Both the position numbers and the translations under genes were made by a program. From JAQBRD01 sp041158765 (GTDB lineage: Bacteria; Patescibacteriota; Minisyncoccia; Phycocordibacterales; PALSA-1337), in the NCBI GenBank assembly GCA_041158765.1, contig JBEBAU010000021.1:1-56885 (forward strand): a stretch of DNA of 56,885 nucleotides, given 5' to 3'. Shown here in pieces: positions 7,595-14,382 of this stretch; the stretch's first letter is position 1; each line of letters begins with the position of its first letter. The notes under the pieces are model-generated. The model did no database searches and was not told the DNA's origin. It saw only the letters and a list, made by a program, of their open reading frames with translations.

Positions 7595-8440
7595 ATGAAA
7601 ATAAACTCATTTTCGAATATCACTAGCCTGCTCACAAATGGCTATTTACTTCTGAATTATCCAGTAGCACTTTATGATGCTGTTTACAAAGCATCGCGGT
7701 CATGGGATGCATTCTGTGAATTACCTGAGGAAATCAAGCGGGCAATTGGGTATAGCAATGGGGCAGCTGGTGTTGGTTGTGAAATAAAAAAAGGGGAGGG
7801 TGCAGCTGCTGATTTCAAAATCAACTTTGACATCGCACTCATTGGTGAATCATGGCTTCGTGAACGAATTGTAGCGATCAATAATCCTATCGTGACGGAA
7901 TTCGTGAATGATGCGCTCGCACTCGTGGCTGCGGTGACGCCGACGATTGCGCATTTTGCGGAAGAGTCGGAGCGTGCTTTTGGCCTCAAGGGCTTTGGAC
8001 ATGAGGTGAAAGATAATCCGGACACATTTTTCATTCGATTTATTCAGTATGTCGCGAATCCAAAAATCGGTGATGAAATCTGTGTGCCACATGTGGATCA
8101 GAGTGGTTTCACTTTACATCTTCGTGAAAGCGAACCGGGTTTTCAGATTCTCTCTGCGGCTGGGAAGTGGATTGATATTCCGATTACCTGTGGGCAGACG
8201 GTGATTATTCCTTCAATGCAAATGCAACTTCGTTCAGAAGGGATGCTGAAAGCCACATGTCATCGTGTGATTGCCAAGCCTCACGTGGGGGAGAAGCCAT
8301 ATCGCACATCTGCGGTGCTCTTTGGTCAGCTCGCACACACACCGAAATATGACAAAGCTCGCTACGGGCGACTTCAAGAAATGGCCCCGGGTTTCAACTA
8401 TGATATGCCTTTCAGTGACTTCGAGAAGATGTTCAAGTGA
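7595..8440 (+). CDS. 2-oxoglutarate/Fe(II)-dependent oxygenase, isopenicillin N synthase-like
   Basis: A 281-residue protein of the 2OG-Fe(II) dioxygenase superfamily. The iron-binding facial triad is H166-x-D168 (in PHVDQSGFTLHL) and H223 (CHRV), and the 2-oxoglutarate-binding R-x-S is R237-T-S239 (YRTSAVLF). The N-terminal part (about 1-110) resembles the non-haem dioxygenase N-terminal region, and the core is 120-260. Substrate is unknown; such enzymes hydroxylate or desaturate small molecules. It stands alone, with the receiver-like gene 55 bases downstream. This class of enzyme is unusual for a small fermentative genome and could be acquired. The start ATG 7595 has no obvious Shine-Dalgarno. 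Confidence 0.88.
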   Translation: MKINSFSNITSLLTNGYLLLNYPVALYDAVYKASRSWDAFCELPEEIKRAIGYSNGAAGVGCEIKKGEGAAADFKINFDIALIGESWLRERIVAINNPIVTEFVNDALALVAAVTPTIAHFAEESERAFGLKGFGHEVKDNPDTFFIRFIQYVANPKIGDEICVPHVDQSGFTLHLRESEPGFQILSAAGKWIDIPITCGQTVIIPSMQMQLRSEGMLKATCHRVIAKPHVGEKPYRTSAVLFGQLAHTPKYDKARYGRLQEMAPGFNYDMPFSDFEKMFK

Positions 8441-8456
8441 TAGCGTGTAATAGTGT

Positions 8457-8485
8457 TTGACATATGCTTGTTTTAGTGCTTTAAT
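8457..8485 (+). promoter_or_regulatory. Sigma70-type promoter for the receiver-like gene
   Basis: TTGACA (8457-8462), a 17-base spacer and TTTAAT (8480-8485) lie 9 bases before ATG 8495, predicting a nearly leaderless transcript. Confidence 0.65.
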
Positions 8486-8494
8486 TATCTTCAA

Positions 8495-8914
8495 ATGCAC
8501 AAAGCCAAGCAAAACCATGGTTCAGCAGTAAAAGCGAGCGTGACCAGTCACATTCGTGTGCTCGTTGTTGAAAAAGCAAACCTAGCCGATATGTATCGAC
8601 AAGTGTTCGAAAAACACGGCTGGGAAGTCACCACAGCAACCACCGAAATAGATGCGCTCAGACTTATCGAGCTCGAACACTTCGATGCTGCGGTGATGGG
8701 TGAACACCTCGAGCTCAAGGGCTCAGCCTCCCACCTTGTGATTCCGGCATTCCGTGCCGCAAATCCCAAGTCACCGATGTTTATGCTTTCGGCAACCGAA
8801 GGCGAACGTCAGATGGATGCTGGTGGCAAAGATCATTGCTACTCGACGCCCAAGGGCTCAGGTGAGGTTCAAAAAATCGTTGGTGTAATGCGTGAGTATT
8901 ACCCGACGGCCTAA
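8495..8914 (+). CDS. Degenerate response-regulator receiver domain protein
   Basis: A 139-residue single-domain protein. Residues 20-135 follow the receiver fold: first strand HIRVLVVEKANLADMYRQVF, helix and GWEVTTATTEIDALRLIE, third strand FDAAVMGEH, fourth strand MFMLSATEGE. The acidic pair that binds Mg is replaced by EK, and the phospho-acceptor aspartate position in FDAAVMGEH appears to be Gly. A conserved-type Ser/Thr (SAT) and a Lys (STPKG) remain. It therefore probably does not receive phosphate in the standard way. No output domain is attached. No kinase gene is adjacent; the only kinase here is at 31584. It has its own promoter and terminator. Confidence 0.7.
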   Translation: MHKAKQNHGSAVKASVTSHIRVLVVEKANLADMYRQVFEKHGWEVTTATTEIDALRLIELEHFDAAVMGEHLELKGSASHLVIPAFRAANPKSPMFMLSATEGERQMDAGGKDHCYSTPKGSGEVQKIVGVMREYYPTA

Positions 8915-8948
8915 AGAACCTCACAAACCCGCTTCGCACATTTAGCTC

Positions 8949-8988
8949 AAACTCCCGACAATCCTTTGGATCGTTGGGAGTTTTACTT
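8949..8988 (+). terminator. Intrinsic terminator
   Basis: AAACTCCCGAC pairs with GTTGGGAGTTT (about 8949-8959 with 8973-8983, one bulge) and a T-rich tail follows. It lies 35 bases after the receiver-like gene. Confidence 0.75.
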
Positions 8989-9015
8989 TTCCATTTCAGG
9001 TTTTTTGTATCGTGC

Positions 9016-9021
9016 TATAAT
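9016..9021 (+). promoter_or_regulatory. -10 box (TATAAT) of gap
   Basis: A perfect TATAAT ends 8 bases before the gap start codon at 9030, consistent with a leaderless transcript. Confidence 0.65.
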
Positions 9022-9029
9022 TTTACCAT

Positions 9030-10142
9030 ATGAACAAACATACAACTGTTGCCATTAATGGCTTCGGCCGAATCGGTCGCGCTTTTTTGAAAGTATCATT
9101 AGCAAATTCCGCTCTCAATGTTGTTGCCGTGAATGATCTCGGTGATATCAAGGATATGGCGTACTTGTTGAAATACGATACTGCATATGGTGTGAGCACG
9201 TTTGATGTGCAAGTGAAGCAGCCAACTTCGGGCGCCGCTGGTTCTGTTGTGTGGCCATCTCTAGTGATCAGTGGGTATGTATTTGATACACAGGGTGAAA
9301 AGGTTGCGGTGAATAAAGAGGTGATATTTGTGAGTGAAAAAGATCCGACGAAGTTGCCATGGAAATCTCTCAATGTTGATGTGGTTGTTGAATCTACCGG
9401 ACTTTTCACATCAAGTGAAAAAGCAATGGCGCATATTACTGCTGGTGCTAAGCGTGTTGTTGTTTCAGCTCCAATCAAGGATGAGCCGACTTCAACCGTG
9501 AAGGGTGCGACCTTGCTCATGGGAATGGACGAAGCAGCTGTGGTTGCAGGTTTCAAATCTTGTCCTATTTCATCTAATGCTTCTTGTACGACCAATGCTG
9601 GCAGTCCGCTTCTCGCAATTCTCGATGAAGCCATTGGAGTTGAAAAGGCCGTACTTAATACAGTGCATGGATACACTGCGAGCCAAGGTATTGTTGATGG
9701 CCCAAATAAGAAGGACTTCCGTGAAGGTCGAGCCGCTGCGCAGAATATCGTGCCATCTTCAACTGGTGCTGCAATTGCAGTGACCAAGGTTCTCAAGGGC
9801 CTCTCGGGACTTTTTGATGGAATATCTATTCGTGTGCCAGTTGTTGCGGGTTCGATTGTGGACATTACGTTCATCTCGAAGCGTGGCACTACTGCAGAAG
9901 AAGTGAATATTATTTTGAAACGCGCCGCCGCTCTCCCTCGTTGGAAGGGTATTTTCACTGTGACCGAAGAGCCACTCGTCTCTCACGATATCGTCGGTAA
10001 CCCTCACGCCTCAATCGCTGATCTCGCCATGACACGCGTCGTCGGCGGCAATCTCGTCAAAGTTCTTGGGTGGTATGATAATGAAATGGGGTATACGCAT
10101 ACGTTGGTGAGGCATGTAATCGAGGCGGGGAAACTAATATAA
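9030..10142 (+). CDS. gap: Glyceraldehyde-3-phosphate dehydrogenase
   Basis: A 370-residue enzyme converting glyceraldehyde 3-phosphate, phosphate and NAD(P)+ to 1,3-bisphosphoglycerate in glycolysis. The Rossmann motif INGFGRIGR is at residues 9-17, the catalytic cysteine is C186 in SNASCTTN, and the partner histidine is in HGYTASQ. The C-terminal WYDNEMGYTHTLVRHV matches the family's WYDNEWGYS helix. It is slightly longer than the usual 330-340 residues owing to an insertion around residues 70-95. Relics of a second gap 3' end follow downstream, separated by small membrane ORFs. The start follows a TATAAT box at 9016. Confidence 0.97.
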   Translation: MNKHTTVAINGFGRIGRAFLKVSLANSALNVVAVNDLGDIKDMAYLLKYDTAYGVSTFDVQVKQPTSGAAGSVVWPSLVISGYVFDTQGEKVAVNKEVIFVSEKDPTKLPWKSLNVDVVVESTGLFTSSEKAMAHITAGAKRVVVSAPIKDEPTSTVKGATLLMGMDEAAVVAGFKSCPISSNASCTTNAGSPLLAILDEAIGVEKAVLNTVHGYTASQGIVDGPNKKDFREGRAAAQNIVPSSTGAAIAVTKVLKGLSGLFDGISIRVPVVAGSIVDITFISKRGTTAEEVNIILKRAAALPRWKGIFTVTEEPLVSHDIVGNPHASIADLAMTRVVGGNLVKVLGWYDNEMGYTHTLVRHVIEAGKLI

Positions 10143-10144
10143 TT

Positions 10145-10339
10145 ATGAAAAAAATTATTGTAGGCTTTGTAGTAATAATAGTGCTGCTGATAATATCAAG
10201 TTATATTGAAAGTTCTTACTGCCACAGTCTCAACAGATTGAATACTGTACCTCCATACGAATACAATAATTCAGTATTTTGTATGGCGAATTCATACCCC
10301 GCATTGATAGGATTATTGATTTATGGTTTGGTACGATAA
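10145..10339 (+). CDS. Small membrane/exported protein inserted after gap
   Basis: A 64-residue product beginning 2 bases after the gap stop codon. It has one N-terminal hydrophobic segment (about residues 3-21), two cysteines (C27, C47) that could pair outside the membrane, and a C-terminal hydrophobic stretch. It is AT-richer than gap. Its last codons overlap, in another frame, the start of a relic of the gap 3' end (10329-10400), suggesting it arrived by insertion or recombination. No family is recognised. Confidence 0.5.
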   Translation: MKKIIVGFVVIIVLLIISSYIESSYCHSLNRLNTVPPYEYNNSVFCMANSYPALIGLLIYGLVR

Positions 10340-10400
10340 TGAAGTAAGTTATATACGTGCTTTGGTGAGGCGTGTGATCGAGGCGGGAAAGTTGGTGTAA
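10329..10400 (+). pseudogene. Relic of a second gap 3' end
   Basis: Read from TGG 10329, 23 codons and a TAA give WYDNEVSYIRALVRRVIEAG plus KLV, colinear with the last 24 codons of the intact gap (10071-10142). By hand count 54 of 72 bases match without gaps, and most changes are silent or conservative, so this is a diverged homologous tail and not a fresh copy. No upstream gap sequence precedes it; the 64-residue membrane ORF sits there instead. Confidence 0.8.
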
Positions 10401-10422
10401 CTATTATCATTAATAAAATATT

Positions 10423-10605
10423 ATGTGGAGAAAATTAACTAGTGTACAAAAGATCATTCTAAGCATAGCAGTTGTTTTCTTGTTTATTGGAGCATTGGCT
10501 GACTATATTACATTTATTCCAAAGCTCACATCAATTTTTTTGGCAGCAATTGGTTCAATTGCAATGTTTAGTTTTTGGGTCAATACAAAGGATACAAAAA
10601 AGTAA
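10423..10605 (+). CDS. Small two-span membrane protein
   Basis: A 60-residue product with two hydrophobic segments (about residues 9-28 and 34-53) and charged ends (MWRKLTSVQK, NTKDTKK). It lies between the gap tail relic (10329-10400) and a weaker third gap-like stretch near 10623. No family is recognised. It is probably expressed from the gap promoter, because the next terminator is at 10669. Confidence 0.5.
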   Translation: MWRKLTSVQKIILSIAVVFLFIGALADYITFIPKLTSIFLAAIGSIAMFSFWVNTKDTKK

Positions 10606-10622
10606 GCAGTAGGCTGTCACGG

Positions 10623-10658
10623 TGTGGCAATATGACGGGGTATACACAGAGCGTTAGG
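10623..10658 (+). repeat. Possible third, degraded gap 3'-end fragment
   Basis: The stretch contains TGG, then ATGACGGGGTATACACAG and GCGTTAGGC, resembling ATGAAATGGGGTATACGCAT and ACGTTGGTGAGGC of gap (10080-10113) when gaps are allowed; the longest exact block is GGGGTATAC. The frame is broken. This could be chance. Confidence 0.35.
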
Positions 10659-10668
10659 CTTCAAAAAG

Positions 10669-10698
10669 AAAACGGCATCCTAGATGGGTGCCGTTTTT
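10669..10698 (+). terminator. Intrinsic terminator after the gap region
   Basis: AAAACGGCATCC (10669-10680) pairs with GGGTGCCGTTTT (10685-10696, with one bulged base), followed by T. It ends the gap and small-ORF transcription unit. Confidence 0.85.
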
Positions 10699-10737
10699 CA
10701 TTAGCGGTTTTAATTTACACATCATAATTTCGCATCA

Positions 10738-10766
10738 TTGACTTTTAAGCAAAACATTGGTATAAA
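10738..10766 (+). promoter_or_regulatory. Sigma70-type promoter for the 10851-11782 pair
   Basis: TTGACT (10738-10743), a 17-base spacer and TATAAA (10761-10766) are followed by a leader of about 75 bases. The leader contains a CCTTTGT...ACAAAGG hairpin (10780-10806), one AAAGGAG inside its 3' arm, and a second AAGGAG directly before the ATG at 10851. Confidence 0.65.
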
Positions 10767-10850
10767 GTTCATAAATAGGCCTTTGTCAATTTTCAATTAA
10801 CAAAGGAGAACTTAGTCTCGGAAAACAAACAAAACTGAAGGAGAAAATAC

Positions 10851-11036
10851 ATGAAAATTGTATCTGCTGTTAAGCGGGCATGTAAGAGCCTGTGGCATAA
10901 TTTGCCCATGCTCACCATCGGTGGTGTAGCTGGTTGCGTGGTTGGCATCGCGATTGGCATGGTGATTGCTTACCACACCATTACCCATGAGGGTGTGATG
11001 GAGATCCTTGCCAAAATGTGGAGCGAATCGTTATGA
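10851..11036 (+). CDS. Small glycine-rich membrane protein
   Basis: A 61-residue product with a clear Shine-Dalgarno (GAAGGAG) 8 bases before ATG 10851. Residues 20-43 form a Gly-rich membrane span (GGVAGCVVGIAIGMVIAY). Its stop overlaps the next start (ATGA at 11033-11036), so the two are translationally coupled. The leader, ribosome binding site and promoter style differ from the leaderless genes around it. No known family. Confidence 0.7.
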   Translation: MKIVSAVKRACKSLWHNLPMLTIGGVAGCVVGIAIGMVIAYHTITHEGVMEILAKMWSESL

Positions 11037-11782
11037 AAATGATTCTTACATTGGTCACTTCACTCGCTCTATTCCTCACTCCGTTCATTCAGGTCAAAGC
11101 GAGTGATATTCAAGTCAGTCAGACTGAAGAAAACACACAGCCTAAGCCAAACCTTCTTGCAGAATGCGGGTTGGCGGCTGTGGTCATCATTGTTGGCGGC
11201 ATTGTGATTATCAAAATGGTCCGTTTGTGTCAAAAGGTTCTTCCTCCGACACCTCCGCCGTCAACAAATAACGTTGCTTCGGTGACGATGAAGGCTAGTA
11301 ACGCCGAGAGTCTGCCTGAAACGGATATGTATGCCGCTCTGATCATTCTCGGGCGGGACAATTCATTTGGTGGCTCCGGTGTTTCTGGCACAATGGAAAT
11401 TCCATACACTACCGGCGTTTCAAACACTCCAGCTACGCTTGGTCAACCAAAATGGAATAACCCCTCAACAATGGTTTCGCAAGGATTGTTTGCGAGCCAG
11501 TTGGCTGAATATGGTCTAGGTTTCAGTCAAACGAGAACGAGCTATAGCTCAAACGCTATTCCTGTCACGGCACTCGATGCTATTCAATACACAAATGGAG
11601 TTCTTGTTGTTAAGGCGGGAAGTTCATCTGTTAGAACGACAAATGTGTTCGAGCGTTCAGTTGACATGGTCAATTGGACTCCAATTCTTACCAACATTGT
11701 AGTTGGCGGATCGGTTCAGGGGACAATAACTGACTCGACCATGTCTTCGGATACCGGTTTTTACCGGATAATCAGCAGGTGA
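11033..11782 (+). CDS. Exported protein with an STNLVxW-type C-terminal module
   Basis: A 249-residue protein. ATG 11033 is preferred over 11018 because of the ATGA overlap with the preceding gene. A signal peptide (residues 1-23, cleaving near VKASD) is followed by a hydrophobic segment (about 45-65, LAAVVIIVGGIVIIKMV), then a Ser/Thr/Asn-rich domain. The last 55 residues read FERSVDMVNWTPILTN...GFYRI, matching the repeated C-terminal pattern (V-E-x-S-x-N-L-V-x-W-T-P...FYR) seen in many verrucomicrobial secreted proteins. The 36214-37215 protein ends the same way. The function is probably extracellular and is otherwise unknown. Confidence 0.75.
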   Translation: MKMILTLVTSLALFLTPFIQVKASDIQVSQTEENTQPKPNLLAECGLAAVVIIVGGIVIIKMVRLCQKVLPPTPPPSTNNVASVTMKASNAESLPETDMYAALIILGRDNSFGGSGVSGTMEIPYTTGVSNTPATLGQPKWNNPSTMVSQGLFASQLAEYGLGFSQTRTSYSSNAIPVTALDAIQYTNGVLVVKAGSSSVRTTNVFERSVDMVNWTPILTNIVVGGSVQGTITDSTMSSDTGFYRIISR

Positions 11783-11798
11783 CTGGTCTCAGGTTGCG

Positions 11799-11836
11799 AT
11801 AGGCATCTCATACGAGGTGTCTATTTTATTTTTTAT
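11799..11836 (+). terminator. Intrinsic terminator
   Basis: ATAGGCATCTC (11799-11809) pairs with GAGGTGTCTAT (11814-11824) through 11 positions including two G-U pairs, followed by TTTATTTTTTAT. Confidence 0.8.
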
Positions 11837-11951
11837 AGAGTTTAGATAATTAGTGTGTACAAATTTATCAAATCTTTATTACTTTTTTATAGAGATTTTA
11901 TTTCAATTTTGTATGATGGTGTTGTTAGTTTACGCTTTTGAACACACCAAT

Positions 11952-12308
11952 ATGCAGAATATACACAATCACCACATATTTGTGACACACGAAGACCTTC
12001 GGAGGTTGGAGTCGCGTATTGATGAGCGGTTTTGTGAGGTTGATGATAGATTCACTGAGCTGACCGAGATAATGATGTCGAATTTCGATCGTATACAAGC
12101 TGATTCTGATAAGATGTGGGCTCAGTTTGATAAGATTGACTCTAGGTTTGAAAAGATAGACTCGAAGTTCAAACAAGTAGATTCTCAATTCGAAAAAGTA
12201 TGGAGTAAGTTCGCCGCTATGGATAAACGTTTTGATCGAATAGAGAATACACTCGACCTTATTTTGAAACATTTCTCCATTACTGCTCAAAGTGGAACTG
12301 GTGGATAA
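11952..12308 (+). CDS. Coiled-coil protein of unknown function
   Basis: A 118-residue product if started at ATG 11952; the frame is open upstream to 11853, but that part encodes an improbable Phe/Cys-rich stretch, and TATGAT near 11920 could be a -10. Residues 15-110 are a long amphipathic helix built from repeats of about 7 and 14 residues (DRF, DKIDSRFEKIDSKFKQVD, QFEKVWSKF, DKRFDRIE). It ends with a short hydrophobic tail. Similar small coiled-coil proteins are at 39618 and 54648. A structural or tethering role is plausible but unproven. Confidence 0.65.
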   Translation: MQNIHNHHIFVTHEDLRRLESRIDERFCEVDDRFTELTEIMMSNFDRIQADSDKMWAQFDKIDSRFEKIDSKFKQVDSQFEKVWSKFAAMDKRFDRIENTLDLILKHFSITAQSGTGG

Positions 12309-12335
12309 TAGAGGACAATACCTGAGCAAAAGTGC

Positions 12336-12341
12336 TATAAT
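12336..12341 (+). promoter_or_regulatory. -10 box (TATAAT) of the pentose phosphate operon
   Basis: TATAAT ends only 6 bases before ATG 12348, so the expected transcription start coincides with the start codon of rpiB. Confidence 0.7.
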
Positions 12342-12347
12342 CACCAC

Positions 12348-12806
12348 ATGAAAAAGAGCAAAATACTAATAGCGAGCGATCATGCAGGCTTTGAACTCAA
12401 AAATATCCTCGGTATATATTTGAAAGAAAAAGGTTACGATGTTGAGGATATGGGTGCAGATAAGCTTGATTCCGAGGATGATTATCCTAAGATAATGGTG
12501 CCCGTAGCTACTCGTGTTCTCGCTGATCCACAAAATGTGCGAGCAATTATATTTGGCGGCTCAGGAAACGGTGAAGCCATGGTTAGTAATCGATTTCCAG
12601 AAGTGCGTGCCGCAGTATACTATGGTGGACCTCTCGAAATCGTGAAGCTTTCACGTGAGCACAATGATGCGAACATACTTTCACTCGGTGCACGTTTCAT
12701 TGATGAGAAAATCATGAAAGAAGCTGTAGATTTGTGGCTTACGACGCCATTTTCTGGAGAAGCGCGTCATGCACGACGTAATGAGCTCATTGATTCAATT
12801 GAATAA
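12348..12806 (+). CDS. rpiB: Ribose-5-phosphate isomerase B
   Basis: A 152-residue RpiB/LacAB-family enzyme interconverting ribose 5-phosphate and ribulose 5-phosphate. The N-terminal IASDHAGFELK loop and the anion-hole loop FGGSGNGEAMVSNR are present. The Escherichia coli-type catalytic Cys is absent; the loop matches the actinobacterial form in which a Glu is the base (GGSGNGE). The C-terminal RHARRNELI carries the phosphate-binding arginines. It is the first gene of rpiB-rpe-tkt, with 6 bases before rpe. Confidence 0.95.
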   Translation: MKKSKILIASDHAGFELKNILGIYLKEKGYDVEDMGADKLDSEDDYPKIMVPVATRVLADPQNVRAIIFGGSGNGEAMVSNRFPEVRAAVYYGGPLEIVKLSREHNDANILSLGARFIDEKIMKEAVDLWLTTPFSGEARHARRNELIDSIE

Positions 12807-12812
12807 TTATTT

Positions 12813-13487
12813 ATGGAAATAATCCCCGCAATTTTGCCTCACGATTTCACTGATCTTGAAAATCGTATTAATCAAGTGAAAGGACTCGTACCTTTTGTTC
12901 AAGTGGACATTTGTGATGGGCGTTTTGTGCCGAGTTTCAGCTGGCCATACAAGAAGCACGATCATAATTTTGATGAAATTCTCAATGAAGAGCGTGGTTT
13001 GCCAGGTTGGGAAGATATTGATTATGAAATTGATCTCATGGTTTCAAACCCTGAAGAAGATATTCAGCGTTGGATGACAGCAGGTGCTGCGCGCATCGTT
13101 ATTCATATTGAATCCACAAATAATCTCGCAAAAGTTTTTGAACACGCAGGTGAACTCGTTGATATCGGTCTCGCAATTAATCTCAATACACCAATAGAGG
13201 CTCTCGATGAAGCTCTTGCAATTGGTGGCGAGCGAGTGAAATTCATTCAATGTATGGGTATTGGACGTATTGGTTTCCAAGGGCAGAATTTTGATGAACG
13301 AGTGTTTGAAAAGATCGCAGAAATCCGCACAAAGTATCCTACGATGCTTATTTCAGTTGATGGGGGCGTGAACGAAGACTCAGCTCCATTACTTATTGAT
13401 GCAGGCGTGAATCGCCTCATTGTTGGCTCAGCGATTTTTGAATCTGACAATATCCCTGAAGCAATCCACACATTTGAAAACATATAG
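12813..13487 (+). CDS. rpe: Ribulose-phosphate 3-epimerase
   Basis: A 224-residue TIM-barrel enzyme interconverting ribulose 5-phosphate and xylulose 5-phosphate. Family features: IPAILPHDF at the first strand, VDICDGRFVPSFSWP (metal-binding Asp; D in place of the usual VMDGHFVPN pattern), IHIES (metal-binding His), and VDGGVNEDSAPLLIDAGVNR plus VGSAIFE for phosphate binding. It begins 6 bases after rpiB. A separate TATAAT at 13492 follows it, so transketolase may have an extra promoter. Confidence 0.93.
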   Translation: MEIIPAILPHDFTDLENRINQVKGLVPFVQVDICDGRFVPSFSWPYKKHDHNFDEILNEERGLPGWEDIDYEIDLMVSNPEEDIQRWMTAGAARIVIHIESTNNLAKVFEHAGELVDIGLAINLNTPIEALDEALAIGGERVKFIQCMGIGRIGFQGQNFDERVFEKIAEIRTKYPTMLISVDGGVNEDSAPLLIDAGVNRLIVGSAIFESDNIPEAIHTFENI

Positions 13488-13491
13488 GTGG

Positions 13492-13497
13492 TATAAT
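13492..13497 (+). promoter_or_regulatory. Internal -10 box before transketolase
   Basis: TATAAT ends 10 bases before ATG 13508 and lies 4 bases after the rpe stop codon, suggesting an additional leaderless start inside the operon. Confidence 0.5.
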
Positions 13498-13507
13498 AGA
13501 TATCAAC

Positions 13508-14371
13508 ATGGCTCTCACTGATCAAAAAATAAAAGAGCTCGAAGGGAAGGCGCTTGATATCCGCCGATCTATTATTGAGATGCTGATTGCAGCAAAATCT
13601 GGCCACACTGCCGGTGCACTCGATATGACTGACATTTTCACGTATCTCTATTTCACAAATTCAAAAACTGGTGCACACGGCCTCAATCACGATCCAAAGA
13701 ATCCAAACTGGACATATCGTGACAGACTCGTTCTTTCAAATGGGCATATCTGTCCTGTGTTGTATGCAACAATGGCGCACGCAGGATATTTCCCAGTAAG
13801 CGAGCTTAAGACACTTCGAAAATTCCGTTCACGACTCCAAGGCCATCCGCATCGAGAGTGGTTGCCAATGCTTGAAACTTCATCTGGTCCACTCGGTTCA
13901 GGACTTTCACAGACTGTTGGTATGGCAATTGCAGAGCGAATGGATACGGGGCGCACTGGTTCGAAACAGTTTTTTTGTATGCTCGGTGATGGTGAACTTG
14001 ATGAAGGTCAGAATTGGGAAGCAATTATGCTTGCTGCTCGTGAAAAGCTTGGCAACCTCACGGTGGTAGTTGATCGCAATAATATTCAAATTGATGGTTT
14101 CACCGAGGACATCATGCCGCTCAATCCTCTCGCAGACAAATGGCGTGCTTTCAATTGGCATGTTCAGGAAGTTGATGGGCATAATTTCAGTGCACTTGAT
14201 AATGCATTTGGACAAGCACGTGCTGTGACTGACAGACCATCTGTGATTCTTGCGTATACCATTTCATCAAAAGGCGTACCTGCTTTCGAAGGAAAATACG
14301 AATGGCATGGCAAACCCCCGACAACACCAGAGGAGATAGCAATCGCAAAAAAGTCTCTTGGTATGAAATAA
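13508..14371 (+). CDS. Transketolase, N-terminal (thiamine diphosphate-binding) subunit
   Basis: A 287-residue half-size transketolase subunit carrying the PP domain. SGHTAGALDMTDIFTYLYF, RDRLVLSNGHICPVLYA, ETSSGPLGSGLSQTVGMAIA and the thiamine diphosphate motif GDGELDEGQNWEAIMLA with the following VVDRNNIQIDG are all present. It pairs with the C-terminal half encoded 11 bases downstream to transfer two-carbon units in the non-oxidative pentose phosphate pathway. Split transketolases occur in archaea and many CPR bacteria. Start ATG 13508 follows TATAAT at 13492. Confidence 0.96.
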   Translation: MALTDQKIKELEGKALDIRRSIIEMLIAAKSGHTAGALDMTDIFTYLYFTNSKTGAHGLNHDPKNPNWTYRDRLVLSNGHICPVLYATMAHAGYFPVSELKTLRKFRSRLQGHPHREWLPMLETSSGPLGSGLSQTVGMAIAERMDTGRTGSKQFFCMLGDGELDEGQNWEAIMLAAREKLGNLTVVVDRNNIQIDGFTEDIMPLNPLADKWRAFNWHVQEVDGHNFSALDNAFGQARAVTDRPSVILAYTISSKGVPAFEGKYEWHGKPPTTPEEIAIAKKSLGMK

Positions 14372-14382
14372 CTGTATATTTT

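Noticed and set aside
9023..9958. A 311-codon open frame on the minus strand opposite gap
   Set aside because: It is fully antisense to an unmistakable gap gene. The product is low-complexity (Ser/Thr/Ala/Pro-rich) with no domain, as expected for the shadow of a biased coding sequence.
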